Source: Stappia sp. MMSF_3263
GTDB lineage: Bacteria; Pseudomonadota; Alphaproteobacteria; Rhizobiales; Stappiaceae
Reading direction: 5' to 3'
DNA length: 64,000 bases
Assembly (NCBI RefSeq): GCF_030733745.1
Contig: NZ_JASHIK010000013.1
Span: forward strand, 93,267-157,266
A program made the position numbers and the translations under genes. The notes under the pieces are model-generated. The model had not been told where the DNA came from. It did no database searches and saw only the letters and a program-made list of their open reading frames with translations. This document shows, one piece after another, positions 17,549 to 26,801 of the stretch (position 1 is its first letter; every line of letters begins with the position of its first letter).

Positions 17549-17863
17549 ATGTCCACGCCATCGATCGCAGCCGGCGCCTATCGCATGACATCCGCGCTTG
17601 CGGGCGCGAATCAGGATAAACAGGTTAAAACTTCGTCGACGGCGACGCCGGACTTCGCCAACATGGTCAAGTCGGCCGTCGAGACGGTCGTCGAACAGGG
17701 TGCGAAGTCCGACCAGCAGGCGCTGGCCCTGACGCAGGGCAAGGCAAATGTGGTCGATGTCGTTACGGCGGTCGCCGAGACCGAGGTGGCGATGGAAACG
17801 CTCGTTTCGGTGCGCGACAGGGTGATTTCCGCCTATCAGGAGATCATGCGCATGCCGATCTGA
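17549..17863 (+). CDS. fliE: Flagellar hook-basal body protein FliE
   Basis: 104 residues. FliE joins the MS-ring/export gate to the proximal rod. The C-terminal part has the family pattern VVDVVTAVAETEVAMETLVSVRDRVISAYQEIMRMPI. The N-terminus is variable. Lies between flgC and fliQ, as in many alphaproteobacteria. Preceded by CGGGAG seven bases before the ATG. Confidence 0.94.
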   Translation: MSTPSIAAGAYRMTSALAGANQDKQVKTSSTATPDFANMVKSAVETVVEQGAKSDQQALALTQGKANVVDVVTAVAETEVAMETLVSVRDRVISAYQEIMRMPI

Positions 17864-17924
17864 GCATGAGCGGCGGCGGCGGTTTGTCGCCCCAAGTCCG
17901 CAGCGCGGGGATCGGAAGACGGGA

Positions 17925-18194
17925 ATGACCGGGCCGGAAGTACTCGATCTTGCCCGCCAGGGCATCTGGACCCTCATCATCGTGTCCGCGCCGCCGATGG
18001 TCGTCGGCCTGCTCGTCGGCGTCGTCATCGCCCTGTTCCAGGCACTCACCCAGATCCAGGAAATGACGCTTGTCTTCGTGCCGAAGATCCTGGCGATCTT
18101 CGTGACGCTGCTGATTTCCCTGCCTTTCATGGGGCAGGCGCTGGAAGCCTATACGGCACGGATCGCCGACATGATCATTGCCAGCGGCGGCTGA
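17925..18194 (+). CDS. fliQ: Flagellar export gate protein FliQ
   Basis: 89 residues with two membrane spans (about 16-40 and 52-74). MVVGLLVGVVIALFQALTQIQEMTLVFVPKI is the FliQ signature of the type III export gate. Followed after two bases by fliR. Confidence 0.95.
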   Translation: MTGPEVLDLARQGIWTLIIVSAPPMVVGLLVGVVIALFQALTQIQEMTLVFVPKILAIFVTLLISLPFMGQALEAYTARIADMIIASGG

Positions 18195-18196
18195 CC

Positions 18197-18970
18197 ATGA
18201 CCTTCAACGTCACCATCCTGCCGCAGGTCGCGCTGCTCTTCATGCTGCTCTTCGCCCGGATCGGCACGATGCTGATGCTGATGCCGGCGCTCGGGGAAGG
18301 CTCGATCTCGCCGCAGGTCCGTCTCGGCGTGGCCCTGCTGCTGACGCTGGCCTTCTACCCGCTGGTGACGCCGCTTTATTCGGTGGATGCCACCTCGCCG
18401 CTGCCGCGTATCGGCTACCTGCTGGCGATGGAATTCGCCATCGGCTTCTTCATCGGCCTGAGCTCGCGCATCATCACCTATGCGCTTTCCATCGCCGGGA
18501 TGATCATCGCCAACCAGTCGGGCCTTGCCTTCGCGATGGCGACCGATCCGACGATGGACGGCCAGCAGGGCGCGGTGATCGGCTCGTTCCTGAGCCTGCT
18601 TGGCATCACCCTGATCTTCGCCTTCGACCTGCACTATCTGGTTATTGCCGCGATGCATGACAGCTTCCGCCTGTTTCCTCCCGGCGGGGGGCTTCCGGTC
18701 GGCGACATGGCGGAGATGGTGACGATGATGACGGCGGAGGTCTTCGCCATCGCCATCCGGATCTCGGCCCCGTTTCTGGTGGTCGGGCTGGTTTTCTATT
18801 TCGGCCTCGGGCTGCTCAACAAGCTGATGCCGCAGATGCAGATCTTCTTCATCGCCATGCCGCTCAACATCGCTGTCGGAGGGCTGATGCTGTTCGCCCT
18901 GCTGACCACCATGATGATGTGGTACCTGGCGCATTTCCAGACGGCGCTCGGCCGGTTCATCGCGGGGTAG
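18197..18970 (+). CDS. fliR: Flagellar export gate protein FliR
   Basis: 257 residues, about six membrane spans. Landmarks include FARIGTMLMLMPALGE, RLGVALLLTLAFYPL, the long helix YLLAMEFAIGFFIGLSSRI, ISAPFLVVGLVFYFGLGLLNKLMPQMQIFFIAMPLNI. Partner of FliP and FliQ in the export gate. Four bases separate it from flhB. Confidence 0.95.
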   Translation: MTFNVTILPQVALLFMLLFARIGTMLMLMPALGEGSISPQVRLGVALLLTLAFYPLVTPLYSVDATSPLPRIGYLLAMEFAIGFFIGLSSRIITYALSIAGMIIANQSGLAFAMATDPTMDGQQGAVIGSFLSLLGITLIFAFDLHYLVIAAMHDSFRLFPPGGGLPVGDMAEMVTMMTAEVFAIAIRISAPFLVVGLVFYFGLGLLNKLMPQMQIFFIAMPLNIAVGGLMLFALLTTMMMWYLAHFQTALGRFIAG

Positions 18971-18974
18971 GGCG

Positions 18975-20051
18975 ATGGCCGAACAGAACGACGACGCCGA
19001 AAAAACAGAAGACCCCACCCAAAAGAAGCTCGAGGACGCCCTTAAAAAAGGCGATGTCGCCAAGAGCCAGGAAGTCTCCACCTGGTTCGCGATGCTGGGC
19101 ACCGGGCTCGTGGTGGCGATCATGGCGCCGAGTGCCGCCGGCGCCCTGCAGGACGCACTGGCGGGCTATCTCGCCAATTCGCACCAGATCCCGGTCGACA
19201 GCGGCGGGTTGCGCCAGCTTTGGCAGGGCACGGGTCTGCGCATCGGCGCCATCCTCGCCCTGCCGCTGCTCATCCTGCTGGCGCTGGCTCTTGCCGGCAA
19301 CATGGTCCAGCACCAGCTCATCTGGTCTGCCGAGCGGATGAAGCCGAAGCTGTCGAAGATCTCGCCGCTGGCCGGGTTCAAGCGGTTGTTCTCCTCCGAG
19401 AGCCTGGTCAACTTCGCCAAGGGGCTGGTGAAGATCTGCGTGGTCAGCGGCCTGATGGTCGCGGTTCTGTGGCCGCATCGCGACGAGATCGACACGATGA
19501 TCCTGCGCGAGACGGGCTCGATCCTGGTCATCACGCGCGAGCTGATCCTGCAGCTTATCGCCGCGATCCTGGCGGTGATGACGGTGGTGGCGGCGGCGGA
19601 CTTCCTCTACCAGCGCCACCGCTGGCTCGAGAAGCAGAAGATGAGCCAGCGGGAGATCAAGGAAGAATACAAGCAGACCGAAGGCGACCCGCTGGTCAAG
19701 GGCAAGATCCGGCAATTGCGCATGGAGCGGTCGCGCCGGCGCATGATGGCCTCGGTGCCTGAGGCGACGGTGGTGATCACCAACCCGACCCACTACGCGG
19801 TGGCGCTCAAATACGAGCAGGGCATGCAGGCGCCGCTCTGCCTTGCCAAGGGCACGGACCAGGTTGCGCTGAAGATTCGGGAGGTGGCGCGCGACAACGA
19901 TGTGCCGATCATCGAGAATCCTCCGCTCGCCCGTGCATTGTATGCTTTGATCGACATCGACCAGGAAGTTCCCGAGGAGCAGTATCGGGCGGTGGCAGAA
20001 GTGATCGGTTTCGTTTATCGAATGCGGGAGCGTGGCTCCTGGCGCGGATAG
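18975..20051 (+). CDS. flhB: Flagellar export specificity switch protein FlhB
   Basis: 358 residues. N-terminal DAEKTEDPTQKKLEDALKKGDVAKSQEV is typical; four membrane spans follow to about residue 215. The cytoplasmic domain has the self-cleavage motif N270-P-T-H, whose cleavage switches export from hook to filament subunits. Length is normal. Last flagellar gene of the operon; cckA follows after 114 bases. Confidence 0.96.
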   Translation: MAEQNDDAEKTEDPTQKKLEDALKKGDVAKSQEVSTWFAMLGTGLVVAIMAPSAAGALQDALAGYLANSHQIPVDSGGLRQLWQGTGLRIGAILALPLLILLALALAGNMVQHQLIWSAERMKPKLSKISPLAGFKRLFSSESLVNFAKGLVKICVVSGLMVAVLWPHRDEIDTMILRETGSILVITRELILQLIAAILAVMTVVAAADFLYQRHRWLEKQKMSQREIKEEYKQTEGDPLVKGKIRQLRMERSRRRMMASVPEATVVITNPTHYAVALKYEQGMQAPLCLAKGTDQVALKIREVARDNDVPIIENPPLARALYALIDIDQEVPEEQYRAVAEVIGFVYRMRERGSWRG

Positions 20052-20165
20052 GGCATGCCGGCTGTTGCCGTCTTGGGCCCGCCGACGCGCCGGGGCGACA
20101 CGCGGGAATGGTTGTCGGACGAGAAGCGGGAGGCGGGCGCGCGTGGCGCGCCGCGGGGTGGTTGA

Positions 20166-22709
20166 ATGAGCAGAACTGAACCTGGTCCGTCCTCGCCTGC
20201 TGTCGAACGCGCCGAACGGTCCGGCAATATCGGCCTGCTGATCGCGCTGGCGATCGGGCTCATCGCCGCGGCGGTCACCTTCTCGATGATGGGCAAGGAC
20301 GAGGCCGAGCCTTATGTGCTGGCGCTGCTCGGGGTGCTCGCCGTCATCGGTGTCTTCTCGCTTTTCGCAGGCGCCATCGGCCTGCTGCGCTTTTCCGCGC
20401 GCGCGCCGGCCAGCCCGGTTCCTTCCGCCTTTCTCAACACGCTGGACGAAGGTGTCCTGATTGCCGAGCGCGACGGGCGCATCGTCTATGCCAACGACGC
20501 CTATGCGCGGATGGTCGACGCCCAGAGCACCGCCGACGTGCGGGGCGTGGAAAGGGTGTTTTCCTCCGATCCGTCCGCGACCGAGGCGATTTTCCACCTG
20601 ACCCGCGCGGCCGAAGCCGAGCGCAGCGCGGAGGAGGAAATCCGCCTGCCGCATCCGCTTGGCCGCAATGACGGGGATCCGTGCTGGTACCGGGTTCGCG
20701 TGCGGCCGCTGGCGCTTACCGGGCAGGGCGGCCAGGAGCGTGCCTGCACTGTCTGGCAGATCGCCGACATCAGCGGCGACCGCACCGAGCAGGAGACCTC
20801 CTTCCAGGAGCTGCAGCGGGTGATCAACTTCCTCGATCATGCGCCCGCCGGCTTCTTCTCGTGCGATGCTGCCGGACGCGTCGTCTATCTGAACGCCACG
20901 CTCGCCGACTGGCTGGGATACGATCTCGTCAGTTTCGTTGCCGGATCGCTCGGCCTCGACGAGTTCATCCGCGGCGATGGCGCGGAACTGCTCCTTTCGA
21001 TGCAGGGCAAGGCCGGCGAGGTGAAGAGCGAGAGCTTCGATCTCGACCTGACGACCCGTGGCGGCCGTTCGGTTCCGGTGCGCATCCTGCACCGGGTTCC
21101 CTTCGGCGCCGGCGGACTGCCCGGCGAAAGCCGCACCCTGGTCCTGAACCGCTCGCGGGGCGAGGATTCGGCCGAGGCGCTGCGGTCGTCCGAGGTGCGT
21201 TTCGCCCGCTTCTTCAACAATACGCCGATCGCCATCGCCTCGATCGACCGGGACGGCGGCGTCAGCAAGACCAATGCCCCCTTCGTGCGCCTGTTCGGCA
21301 CGCCGGAGGCCGCCGACGGGGCATTGAAGCTTGTCGATTACGTCCAGCCGGTCTCGCGCCCGGCGTTGATGGAGGCGCTGACGGCGGCGACGGAGGGGCG
21401 CAGCGAGATCCCGCCGGTCGACGTGCGCCTCGACGAGCGTGACGACGGGCGTTCGGCGACCGTCTATGTGTCGGCGGTGCGCGATGGCGAGGACGACGGC
21501 GACGCCGCGATCGTCTATGTGCTGGAGACGACAGCGCAGCGCGTGCTGGAAGCCCAGTTCGCGCAGGGGCAGAAGATGCAGGCCATCGGCCAGCTTGCCG
21601 GCGGCGTGGCGCATGACTTCAACAACGTCCTGACGGCGATCATCGGCTTTTCCGACCTGCTGCTCGCCAGTCACAGGCCGAGCGATCCGTCCTTCCAGGA
21701 CATCATGAACATCAAGCAGAACGCCAACCGGGCAGCCGGCCTGGTGCGCCAGCTTCTGGCTTTTTCGAGGCGGCAGACGCTGCGGCCGAAGGAACTGGCC
21801 CTCAACGACGTCCTGGCCGACCTTTCGATCCTGCTGGACAGGCTGCTTGGCGAGAAGGTCGAGCTCCACGTCGTCCATGGCCGCGACCTGTGGCCGGTGA
21901 TGGCCGATCTCAACCAGCTCGAGCAGGTGATCGTCAACCTGGCGGTGAACGCGCGCGATGCGATGCCCGATGGCGGGCGGGTGACAGTGCGCACGCTCAA
22001 CGTCACCGAGGAGCAGTCGAGGGAGTTCGACAACACGCGCGGCATGCCGGCGGCCGAATACGTGCTGGCCGAGGTGAGCGACACCGGCACCGGGATGACG
22101 CCCGAGATCATGGAAAAGATCTTCGAGCCGTTCTTCTCCACCAAGGACGTGGGCAAGGGCACGGGTCTCGGGCTTTCGACCGTCTATGGCATCGTCAAGC
22201 AGACAGGCGGCTTCATCTTCTGCACCAGCGAGGTCGGCAAGGGCACGGTGTTCCGCATCTTCCTGCCCCGTCACATCCGCAACGAGGCGGAGCAGGTGGA
22301 GGTCAAGCAGGTCGAGCAGCAGCCCCTGACCGACCTCACCGGTTCGGCGACCATCCTGCTCGTCGAGGACGAGGAGGCGGTGCGCGCCTTCGCCGCCCGC
22401 GCCCTGACGTCGCGCGGCTACACGGTTCACGAGGCGGCAAGCGGCGCCGAGGCGCTGGAGATCATGGAGGAGACCGACGGCGAGATCGACCTGGTCGTCT
22501 CCGACGTGGTCATGCCGGAAATGGACGGACCTTCGCTCCTGCGCGAGCTGCGCAAAACTCAGCCGGACCTGAAGATCATCTTCGTCTCGGGCTATGCCGA
22601 GGACGCGTTCGAGAAGAACCTGCCGGAAAACGAGAAGTTCTCGTTCCTGCCCAAGCCCTTCACGCTGAAGCAGCTGGCAACCGTCGTGAAGGATGTGCTG
22701 GCGAGCTGA
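20166..22709 (+). CDS. cckA: Cell-cycle hybrid histidine kinase CckA
   Basis: 847 residues. Two membrane spans at about 18-37 and 45-75, PAS-like domains (about 90-420), a HisKA domain with phospho-acceptor H483 in GGVAHDFNN, a HATPase domain ([48 protein letters not shown]), and a C-terminal receiver with D780 in [12 protein letters not shown] and a PKPF motif. In alphaproteobacteria CckA, through ChpT, phosphorylates CtrA and CpdR; c-di-GMP can switch it to phosphatase. CtrA-like sites before fliL and flgB in this window are plausible final targets. No ctrA or chpT is present here. Confidence 0.94.
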   Translation: MSRTEPGPSSPAVERAERSGNIGLLIALAIGLIAAAVTFSMMGKDEAEPYVLALLGVLAVIGVFSLFAGAIGLLRFSARAPASPVPSAFLNTLDEGVLIAERDGRIVYANDAYARMVDAQSTADVRGVERVFSSDPSATEAIFHLTRAAEAERSAEEEIRLPHPLGRNDGDPCWYRVRVRPLALTGQGGQERACTVWQIADISGDRTEQETSFQELQRVINFLDHAPAGFFSCDAAGRVVYLNATLADWLGYDLVSFVAGSLGLDEFIRGDGAELLLSMQGKAGEVKSESFDLDLTTRGGRSVPVRILHRVPFGAGGLPGESRTLVLNRSRGEDSAEALRSSEVRFARFFNNTPIAIASIDRDGGVSKTNAPFVRLFGTPEAADGALKLVDYVQPVSRPALMEALTAATEGRSEIPPVDVRLDERDDGRSATVYVSAVRDGEDDGDAAIVYVLETTAQRVLEAQFAQGQKMQAIGQLAGGVAHDFNNVLTAIIGFSDLLLASHRPSDPSFQDIMNIKQNANRAAGLVRQLLAFSRRQTLRPKELALNDVLADLSILLDRLLGEKVELHVVHGRDLWPVMADLNQLEQVIVNLAVNARDAMPDGGRVTVRTLNVTEEQSREFDNTRGMPAAEYVLAEVSDTGTGMTPEIMEKIFEPFFSTKDVGKGTGLGLSTVYGIVKQTGGFIFCTSEVGKGTVFRIFLPRHIRNEAEQVEVKQVEQQPLTDLTGSATILLVEDEEAVRAFAARALTSRGYTVHEAASGAEALEIMEETDGEIDLVVSDVVMPEMDGPSLLRELRKTQPDLKIIFVSGYAEDAFEKNLPENEKFSFLPKPFTLKQLATVVKDVLAS

Positions 22710-22748
22710 TGGTTATTTCAAGCTGAAATCTTCAGTCAGAGACGCCGG

Positions 22749-22892
22749 TCAGATTTTTTCTGTAAGGTATTTCGAACGCTCATGCTCTGCGTTCGCCTTT
22801 GCAAGTGACAGGAAATTTCTCGTTGCCTTGAGACTTTCATCGCACTTTATCTTCTCCAGTACGAACTCTATACGAGATATTATGTAATCCAT
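22749..22892 (-). CDS. Hypothetical 47-residue protein in AT-rich islet
   Basis: A frame of 47 codons from an ATG at 22892 (MDYIISRIEFVLEKIK..., ending SKYLTEKI), mixed charged/helical with no membrane span. Its AT-rich codon use matches the neighbouring luxR-type gene and differs from cckA. A longer in-frame start at 22970 adds an Arg/His-rich stretch that looks non-coding. Only a weak GAAG-like site precedes the ATG. No family recognised; it may be a small partner of the regulator or a remnant. Confidence 0.4.
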   Translation of the reverse strand: MDYIISRIEFVLEKIKCDESLKATRNFLSLAKANAEHERSKYLTEKI

Positions 22893-23056
22893 CACTTCGG
22901 CTCTATTTTTGTGCAATACTCTCTCCCGTGGATTCCGACTGCTATGCCGTGCTGGGGCGTGCCGCCCCAATCAGTACTTCTCCTCGCGAGTTGCATGAAG
23001 GCAGGGTCGCAAATGGCGGTCGCGTTGAGGAGGGGGCATTTGTGACGGTTGACAGC

Positions 23057-23779
23057 CTAGATCAAAGGGATTTCGCCGCTCCGGATGGCGCGAACGACTG
23101 TTGAAGTGCGGTTGCAGGTATTGAGCTTTTTTGCCGCACTTTGAATATGGCCGTGGACAGTCCTGCTTGATATTCCCAGTATGACGCCTATCTCCCAGTT
23201 CGTCTTTCCACCAGAAGCCCATTTTAGAACTTCCTTTTCGCGTTCCGACAGAATGCAGTTTTCTTCGTCTTTTTTATTATTGATTTCCTCAACTATCTGA
23301 TGGACGAACGTCGAGATAACTTGCACTGACTGACGAAATTCCTCATTTATTTCGGTGAATTCACCTGACATGGTAATGCATGAGCTCTGGGACTTTGGCT
23401 TGTAGAACGGTATGCAGTATCCGTCTTTCATTCTAAAATCCTTGGAGAGGCTCATTATATTTGAAGCTCTGACATCGTCTTTCGAGACATGAACATCTGA
23501 CCACCTGAAAGGGAGTATTGATGTTCTGGTGTGAGCCGCTATTGGGTCGTTTTTGTAGAATTCGTTCTCTATGTATAATTTGTACCACTCTTCAGACCAT
23601 CCATTTATGCTTATATATCTCTCGAAATCTTCCTCTTGGTCAGGCATTCCTGTGAGTATGAAATTCTCAAATCCATGCTGTGAAATGAAGCCGCGAAATT
23701 CTCGATAGACAAATTCTTTTGATTTTGAGTTGTTTATTCTATCAATTGTTTCATATGTTCTTATTTCGGCGGCGTTCAT
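23057..23779 (-). CDS. LuxR-family regulator with AHL-binding domain (orphan)
   Basis: 240 residues. The N-terminal autoinducer-binding domain keeps the six residues that line the acyl-homoserine-lactone pocket in LuxR/TraR proteins at the right spacing: W65, Y69, D78, P79, W93, G120. The C-terminal LuxR helix-turn-helix reads ILSEREKEVLKWASGGKTNWEIGVILGISSRTVHGHIQ (about 177-213). No luxI-type synthase lies in the window, so it looks like an orphan (solo) receptor. The gene and its flanks are clearly more AT-rich than all surrounding genes, suggesting transfer. Target genes unknown; no lux box was recognised. Confidence 0.88.
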   Translation of the reverse strand: MNAAEIRTYETIDRINNSKSKEFVYREFRGFISQHGFENFILTGMPDQEEDFERYISINGWSEEWYKLYIENEFYKNDPIAAHTRTSILPFRWSDVHVSKDDVRASNIMSLSKDFRMKDGYCIPFYKPKSQSSCITMSGEFTEINEEFRQSVQVISTFVHQIVEEINNKKDEENCILSEREKEVLKWASGGKTNWEIGVILGISSRTVHGHIQSAAKKLNTCNRTSTVVRAIRSGEIPLI

Positions 23780-23863
23780 TTTCTACCTCATTGGTTTCAT
23801 ATTTTTTGAATTTATTCTTTGCGCGCGAAACGGTTTCCGGGCGGAGGTGTGGAAGAAAGACTG

Positions 23864-24424
23864 TCACCATCCCATGACGGCGAAATAGCCCGCATAGAAG
23901 ACCAACCAGAAGCCGGCGAGCAGGAGTTGCCGCGTGCGCAAGGCAAGAGCGCCCAGGAGCCGTGCGAAGACCAGCCAGCTGGCGAGCGCCGCCAGGGCGA
24001 AGCGCAGCAGCCGGGCTGGCAGGCTCGCCATGAGGAAGGTGGAGAGCGGCACGCCGGTCATTGCCGCTTCGGCGACGAAGAGCTTGTAGGGCGCGCCGCT
24101 AAGCGCCCCGGCCGTGAGGCCGGCGAAGAGGTCGCCGCCCAGCAGCACCGCCACGCGGGAGGCGAGCTCCGGCGAGATGCCAGGGACGGCGAGCAGCACC
24201 GACCTTGCCGTTTCGGGGGCTGCCAGAACGAAGGCATAAAGTGCCGCCCCGCCGGCCAGTGCACCGCAGCTGGCGGCGAGGCTGGCAATGAGGGCCCGGC
24301 GGAGCCCGGTCTGTGCGAGGAATGTCAGCAGAACATCGGGAACGATGAAGAAGAGCGTTGCTTCGGCGAAGCCCCACAAGGCGGCGCCCGCCGCGACCAG
24401 CCTGTTCCTATTCCCAGGGGGCAA
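23864..24424 (-). CDS. Integral membrane protein, YqaA/DedA-like (uncertain)
   Basis: 186 residues, mostly hydrophobic with about five membrane spans. The N-terminal pattern WGFAEATLFFIVPDVLLTFLA and the internal GAPYKLFVAEAAMTGVPLSTFL vaguely recall VTT/YqaA-type membrane proteins, but I cannot assign a function. Its start overlaps the end of the upstream acyltransferase gene by 17 bases, so it is the last gene of a four-gene lipid operon. A role in lipid movement or synthesis is inferred from context. Confidence 0.7.
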   Translation of the reverse strand: MPPGNRNRLVAAGAALWGFAEATLFFIVPDVLLTFLAQTGLRRALIASLAASCGALAGGAALYAFVLAAPETARSVLLAVPGISPELASRVAVLLGGDLFAGLTAGALSGAPYKLFVAEAAMTGVPLSTFLMASLPARLLRFALAALASWLVFARLLGALALRTRQLLLAGFWLVFYAGYFAVMGW

Positions 24425-25046
24425 AGGTCTTCTCCGCCGACAGGCTGGCGAAGCGGGCGGCGAGGATGTTCATGAAGGTTGGCCTGTCGCCCGGCCAGAC
24501 AATCGGCTCGCCGACGAAGATGTCGCAGAAGAAGGGAACCAGCAGGAACGAGCCCTTGGGCAGCGCCTTGCCGAGGCCGTGGGTGAACACCGGGACGACG
24601 GGCGCATCCGGGTTCTTTTCGGCAAGATGCGCAATCCCCTTCTTCAGCGCGGTCATTTCCTCGGGCTCGCCCCGGCTGCCCTCGGGGAACAGGATCAGGA
24701 TCTCGCCGCGCGCCAGCGCCTCGTGGCACTCGGCCAGCGGATCGCCGCCGGCCGTGCCCTTTTGCCGGTCTATCGGGATGATGCGCAGGATGTTGAGCGA
24801 GAACCAGGCCATCGCCCTGTTGGCGAGGAAGTAGTCGGCGGCGGCGACCGGGCGCAGCTTCGCGATCCTGGCGAGCGGCGTCAGGCTCATCATCACCAGC
24901 GTGTCGAGATGGCTGTTGTGGTTGGCGACAAGGATCGCCGGCCCGTCCTCCGGCAGCCATTCGCGGCGGCGCACATTGAGGCCGAGGACGAAAAGAACGA
25001 CCACCCTGACCATGAGGAAGAACACCAGTTGCAGCACCCGTGTCAT
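24408..25046 (-). CDS. 1-acyl-glycerol-3-phosphate acyltransferase-like (PlsC family)
   Basis: 212 residues. Acyltransferase motifs are clear: NHNSHLD (H43-x4-D48) and FPEGSRG (120-126), preceded by an N-terminal membrane helix (about 5-23). PlsC enzymes make phosphatidic acid from lysophosphatidic acid. The neighbours are a CdsA-like and a YnbA-like enzyme, so this may belong to a second, specialised phospholipid route rather than the housekeeping one. Substrate not determinable here. Confidence 0.88.
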   Translation of the reverse strand: MTRVLQLVFFLMVRVVVLFVLGLNVRRREWLPEDGPAILVANHNSHLDTLVMMSLTPLARIAKLRPVAAADYFLANRAMAWFSLNILRIIPIDRQKGTAGGDPLAECHEALARGEILILFPEGSRGEPEEMTALKKGIAHLAEKNPDAPVVPVFTHGLGKALPKGSFLLVPFFCDIFVGEPIVWPGDRPTFMNILAARFASLSAEKTFAPWE

Positions 25047-25059
25047 AGGTCCCGCCCTT

Positions 25060-26007
25060 TCAGGTGTAGAGATAACGGGTGAAGTGGAAAAACAGCGGCG
25101 CGGTGAAGGTCAGGCTGTCGATCCGGTCCATGATCCCGCCATGGCCGGGGATCAGCGCGCCGGTGTCCTTGACGCCCAGATCCCGCTTGACCGCCGACAC
25201 GGTAACGTCGCCGATGAAGCCGGCCCCGGCGATCATCGCCCCGGCAAGGCCGGCATGGAGCGCGGAAAAGGGCGTCACCAGCGGCGCCACCAGGACGGCA
25301 AGCACCGTCGTTGTCAACATCCCGCCGAGAAACCCTTCCCAGGTTTTCTTCGGACTGACCTGGGGGACGATCTTGCGACGACCGAAGAGCTTGCCCCAGG
25401 TGTATTGGGCGACATCGTTGAACTGCGTCAGGAAGACGAGGAAGAGCAGCAACCCGGCTCCGGACGCCGCCGTGCCGCCAATCGATCCGGGTCCTTCGAC
25501 CGGCAACACCAGCAGGAAGGCGGCATGGCTCAGCGAGAACACGCAGAGCATCAGGCCCCAGTTGAGTGTGCCGACCGCCTTGAGGAAACCTTCCGTCTGC
25601 TGCGACAGGAGCATCGCGAAAGGCAGGAACAGGAACATGTAGACCGGGATGAAGACGGCGAACATGCCGTACCATTCATCGGCGACCCAGTAATATTGCA
25701 CGGGGATTGCCAGATAGGCCCAGAACAGCACCCGCCTGTCGGCGCGGCGTGTCGGGATCATTGACAGGTATTCCTTCAGGGCAAGGAAACTCACCAGCGC
25801 GAAGACGGTGATGGAGAGCGTCCGGCTGAGCAGGAAGGCGGCGGTGAAGACGGCGATCATCGCCCACCAGCTTGTCGTGCGCTGAACCAGTTCCGAATGG
25901 TCGCGTTCCGGCTGCGCCTTCGTCAGGGTGAAAACGATCAGGCTGGCGACGATCAGCAGCGCCCAGATGCCGCCAAGCGCGATGTGGATCGGCAGCAGGT
26001 TCGTCAT
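25060..26007 (-). CDS. Phosphatidate cytidylyltransferase, CdsA/YnbB-like
   Basis: 315-residue polytopic membrane protein (about eight spans). The C-terminal signature GDVTVSAVKRDLGVKDTGALIPGHGGIMDRIDSL is the CDP-diglyceride synthase motif. It makes CDP-diacylglycerol from phosphatidate and CTP. Its ATG overlaps the stop of the CDP-alcohol transferase (ATGA), the same gene pair as ynbA-ynbB of E. coli. This is probably a paralogue of the housekeeping cdsA. Confidence 0.9.
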   Translation of the reverse strand: MTNLLPIHIALGGIWALLIVASLIVFTLTKAQPERDHSELVQRTTSWWAMIAVFTAAFLLSRTLSITVFALVSFLALKEYLSMIPTRRADRRVLFWAYLAIPVQYYWVADEWYGMFAVFIPVYMFLFLPFAMLLSQQTEGFLKAVGTLNWGLMLCVFSLSHAAFLLVLPVEGPGSIGGTAASGAGLLLFLVFLTQFNDVAQYTWGKLFGRRKIVPQVSPKKTWEGFLGGMLTTTVLAVLVAPLVTPFSALHAGLAGAMIAGAGFIGDVTVSAVKRDLGVKDTGALIPGHGGIMDRIDSLTFTAPLFFHFTRYLYT

Positions 26008-26615
26008 GCGGGTCCGCCTTCGGCAAGCGCCTTGCGGGCGCGGTTGAGAATCGTGAGCAGGACCAGCAGCGCGGCAAGACCGACCACCCAGCCGGCCGTG
26101 GCGGGTCCTACGAGGCCAAGCCCGATCAGCACGGCAAGGGTACCCATGAGGGCGGCGCGGTCGCTCTTTCCCATCGGCCCGTCATAGCGGCGCGAGGCAC
26201 CGATCTGGATGGCGACGACCCCGGTCATTTCGCTGATCACGGCAAGCAGGCAGAAGAGGACGACGGCGGCCGGCGAAATGCCGGGCAGCAGCGCGAAGGG
26301 CAGGTAGATGGCGGTGTCGGAGACGACGTCGCCGAGCTCGTTGAGGACTGCACCGAGGCGCGATTTCTGGTCGTGTTCGCGCGCCAGCATGCCGTCGACG
26401 GCATTGAGCGCCATGCGGATGAACAGAACAACCGGCAGCAGGATCAGCGGCAACGGATGGCCCGGCCATATCGCGATTGCCGCGCCGGCGGCCAGCGACA
26501 ACAGGATCGCGGCGAGCGTCACCTGGTTGGCGGTGATGCCGGCAGCCGCCATCCGGCGCACAAGAGGGCGCAGCAGGTCCTGAAAGCGGGATTTCAGCTC
26601 GTAGACGGAGGCCAT
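26004..26615 (-). CDS. CDP-alcohol phosphatidyltransferase, YnbA-like
   Basis: 203-residue membrane enzyme. The catalytic motif reads N71-AV-DG-ML-AR-x8-G88-AVL-N92-ELG-D96: the first and third aspartates of the usual DxxDGxxAR...GxxxDxxxD are asparagine. From memory the same N pattern occurs in E. coli YnbA, so it appears to mark the subfamily rather than a mutation. It would use CDP-diacylglycerol made by the next gene. I start at the ATG at 26615; the in-frame upstream stretch to 26684 looks non-coding. First gene of the lipid operon. Confidence 0.87.
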   Translation of the reverse strand: MASVYELKSRFQDLLRPLVRRMAAAGITANQVTLAAILLSLAAGAAIAIWPGHPLPLILLPVVLFIRMALNAVDGMLAREHDQKSRLGAVLNELGDVVSDTAIYLPFALLPGISPAAVVLFCLLAVISEMTGVVAIQIGASRRYDGPMGKSDRAALMGTLAVLIGLGLVGPATAGWVVGLAALLVLLTILNRARKALAEGGPA

Positions 26616-26801
26616 GGCGGTATCGGTTGCGCGGGATGTGACGGGACTGCAAGAGGCGGGCGATTCAACCCGACCGCGAGACAAGCGCGTTTTCGCCTTT
26701 TGCGCAATGGGGGTATCGGTCGGCCTTTTGCCGTCATGCCCTCCGCTGCCCGGTCATGCCCTCCGCATTTCGATGACGAGGATGATGCGCGCCACGCCGC
26801 C

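Noticed and set aside
18957..22430. 1157-codon minus-strand frame over flhB and cckA
   Set aside because: Composition is typical of antisense frames; flhB and cckA are unmistakable on the plus strand.
22953..22969. TGGGGCG/CGCCCCA hairpin downstream of the luxR-type gene
   Set aside because: No T-run on either side, so not called a terminator.
26733..26766. 14-bp direct repeat gtcatgccctccgc, 20 bp apart
   Set aside because: Only two copies in a short intergenic stretch; no associated feature.
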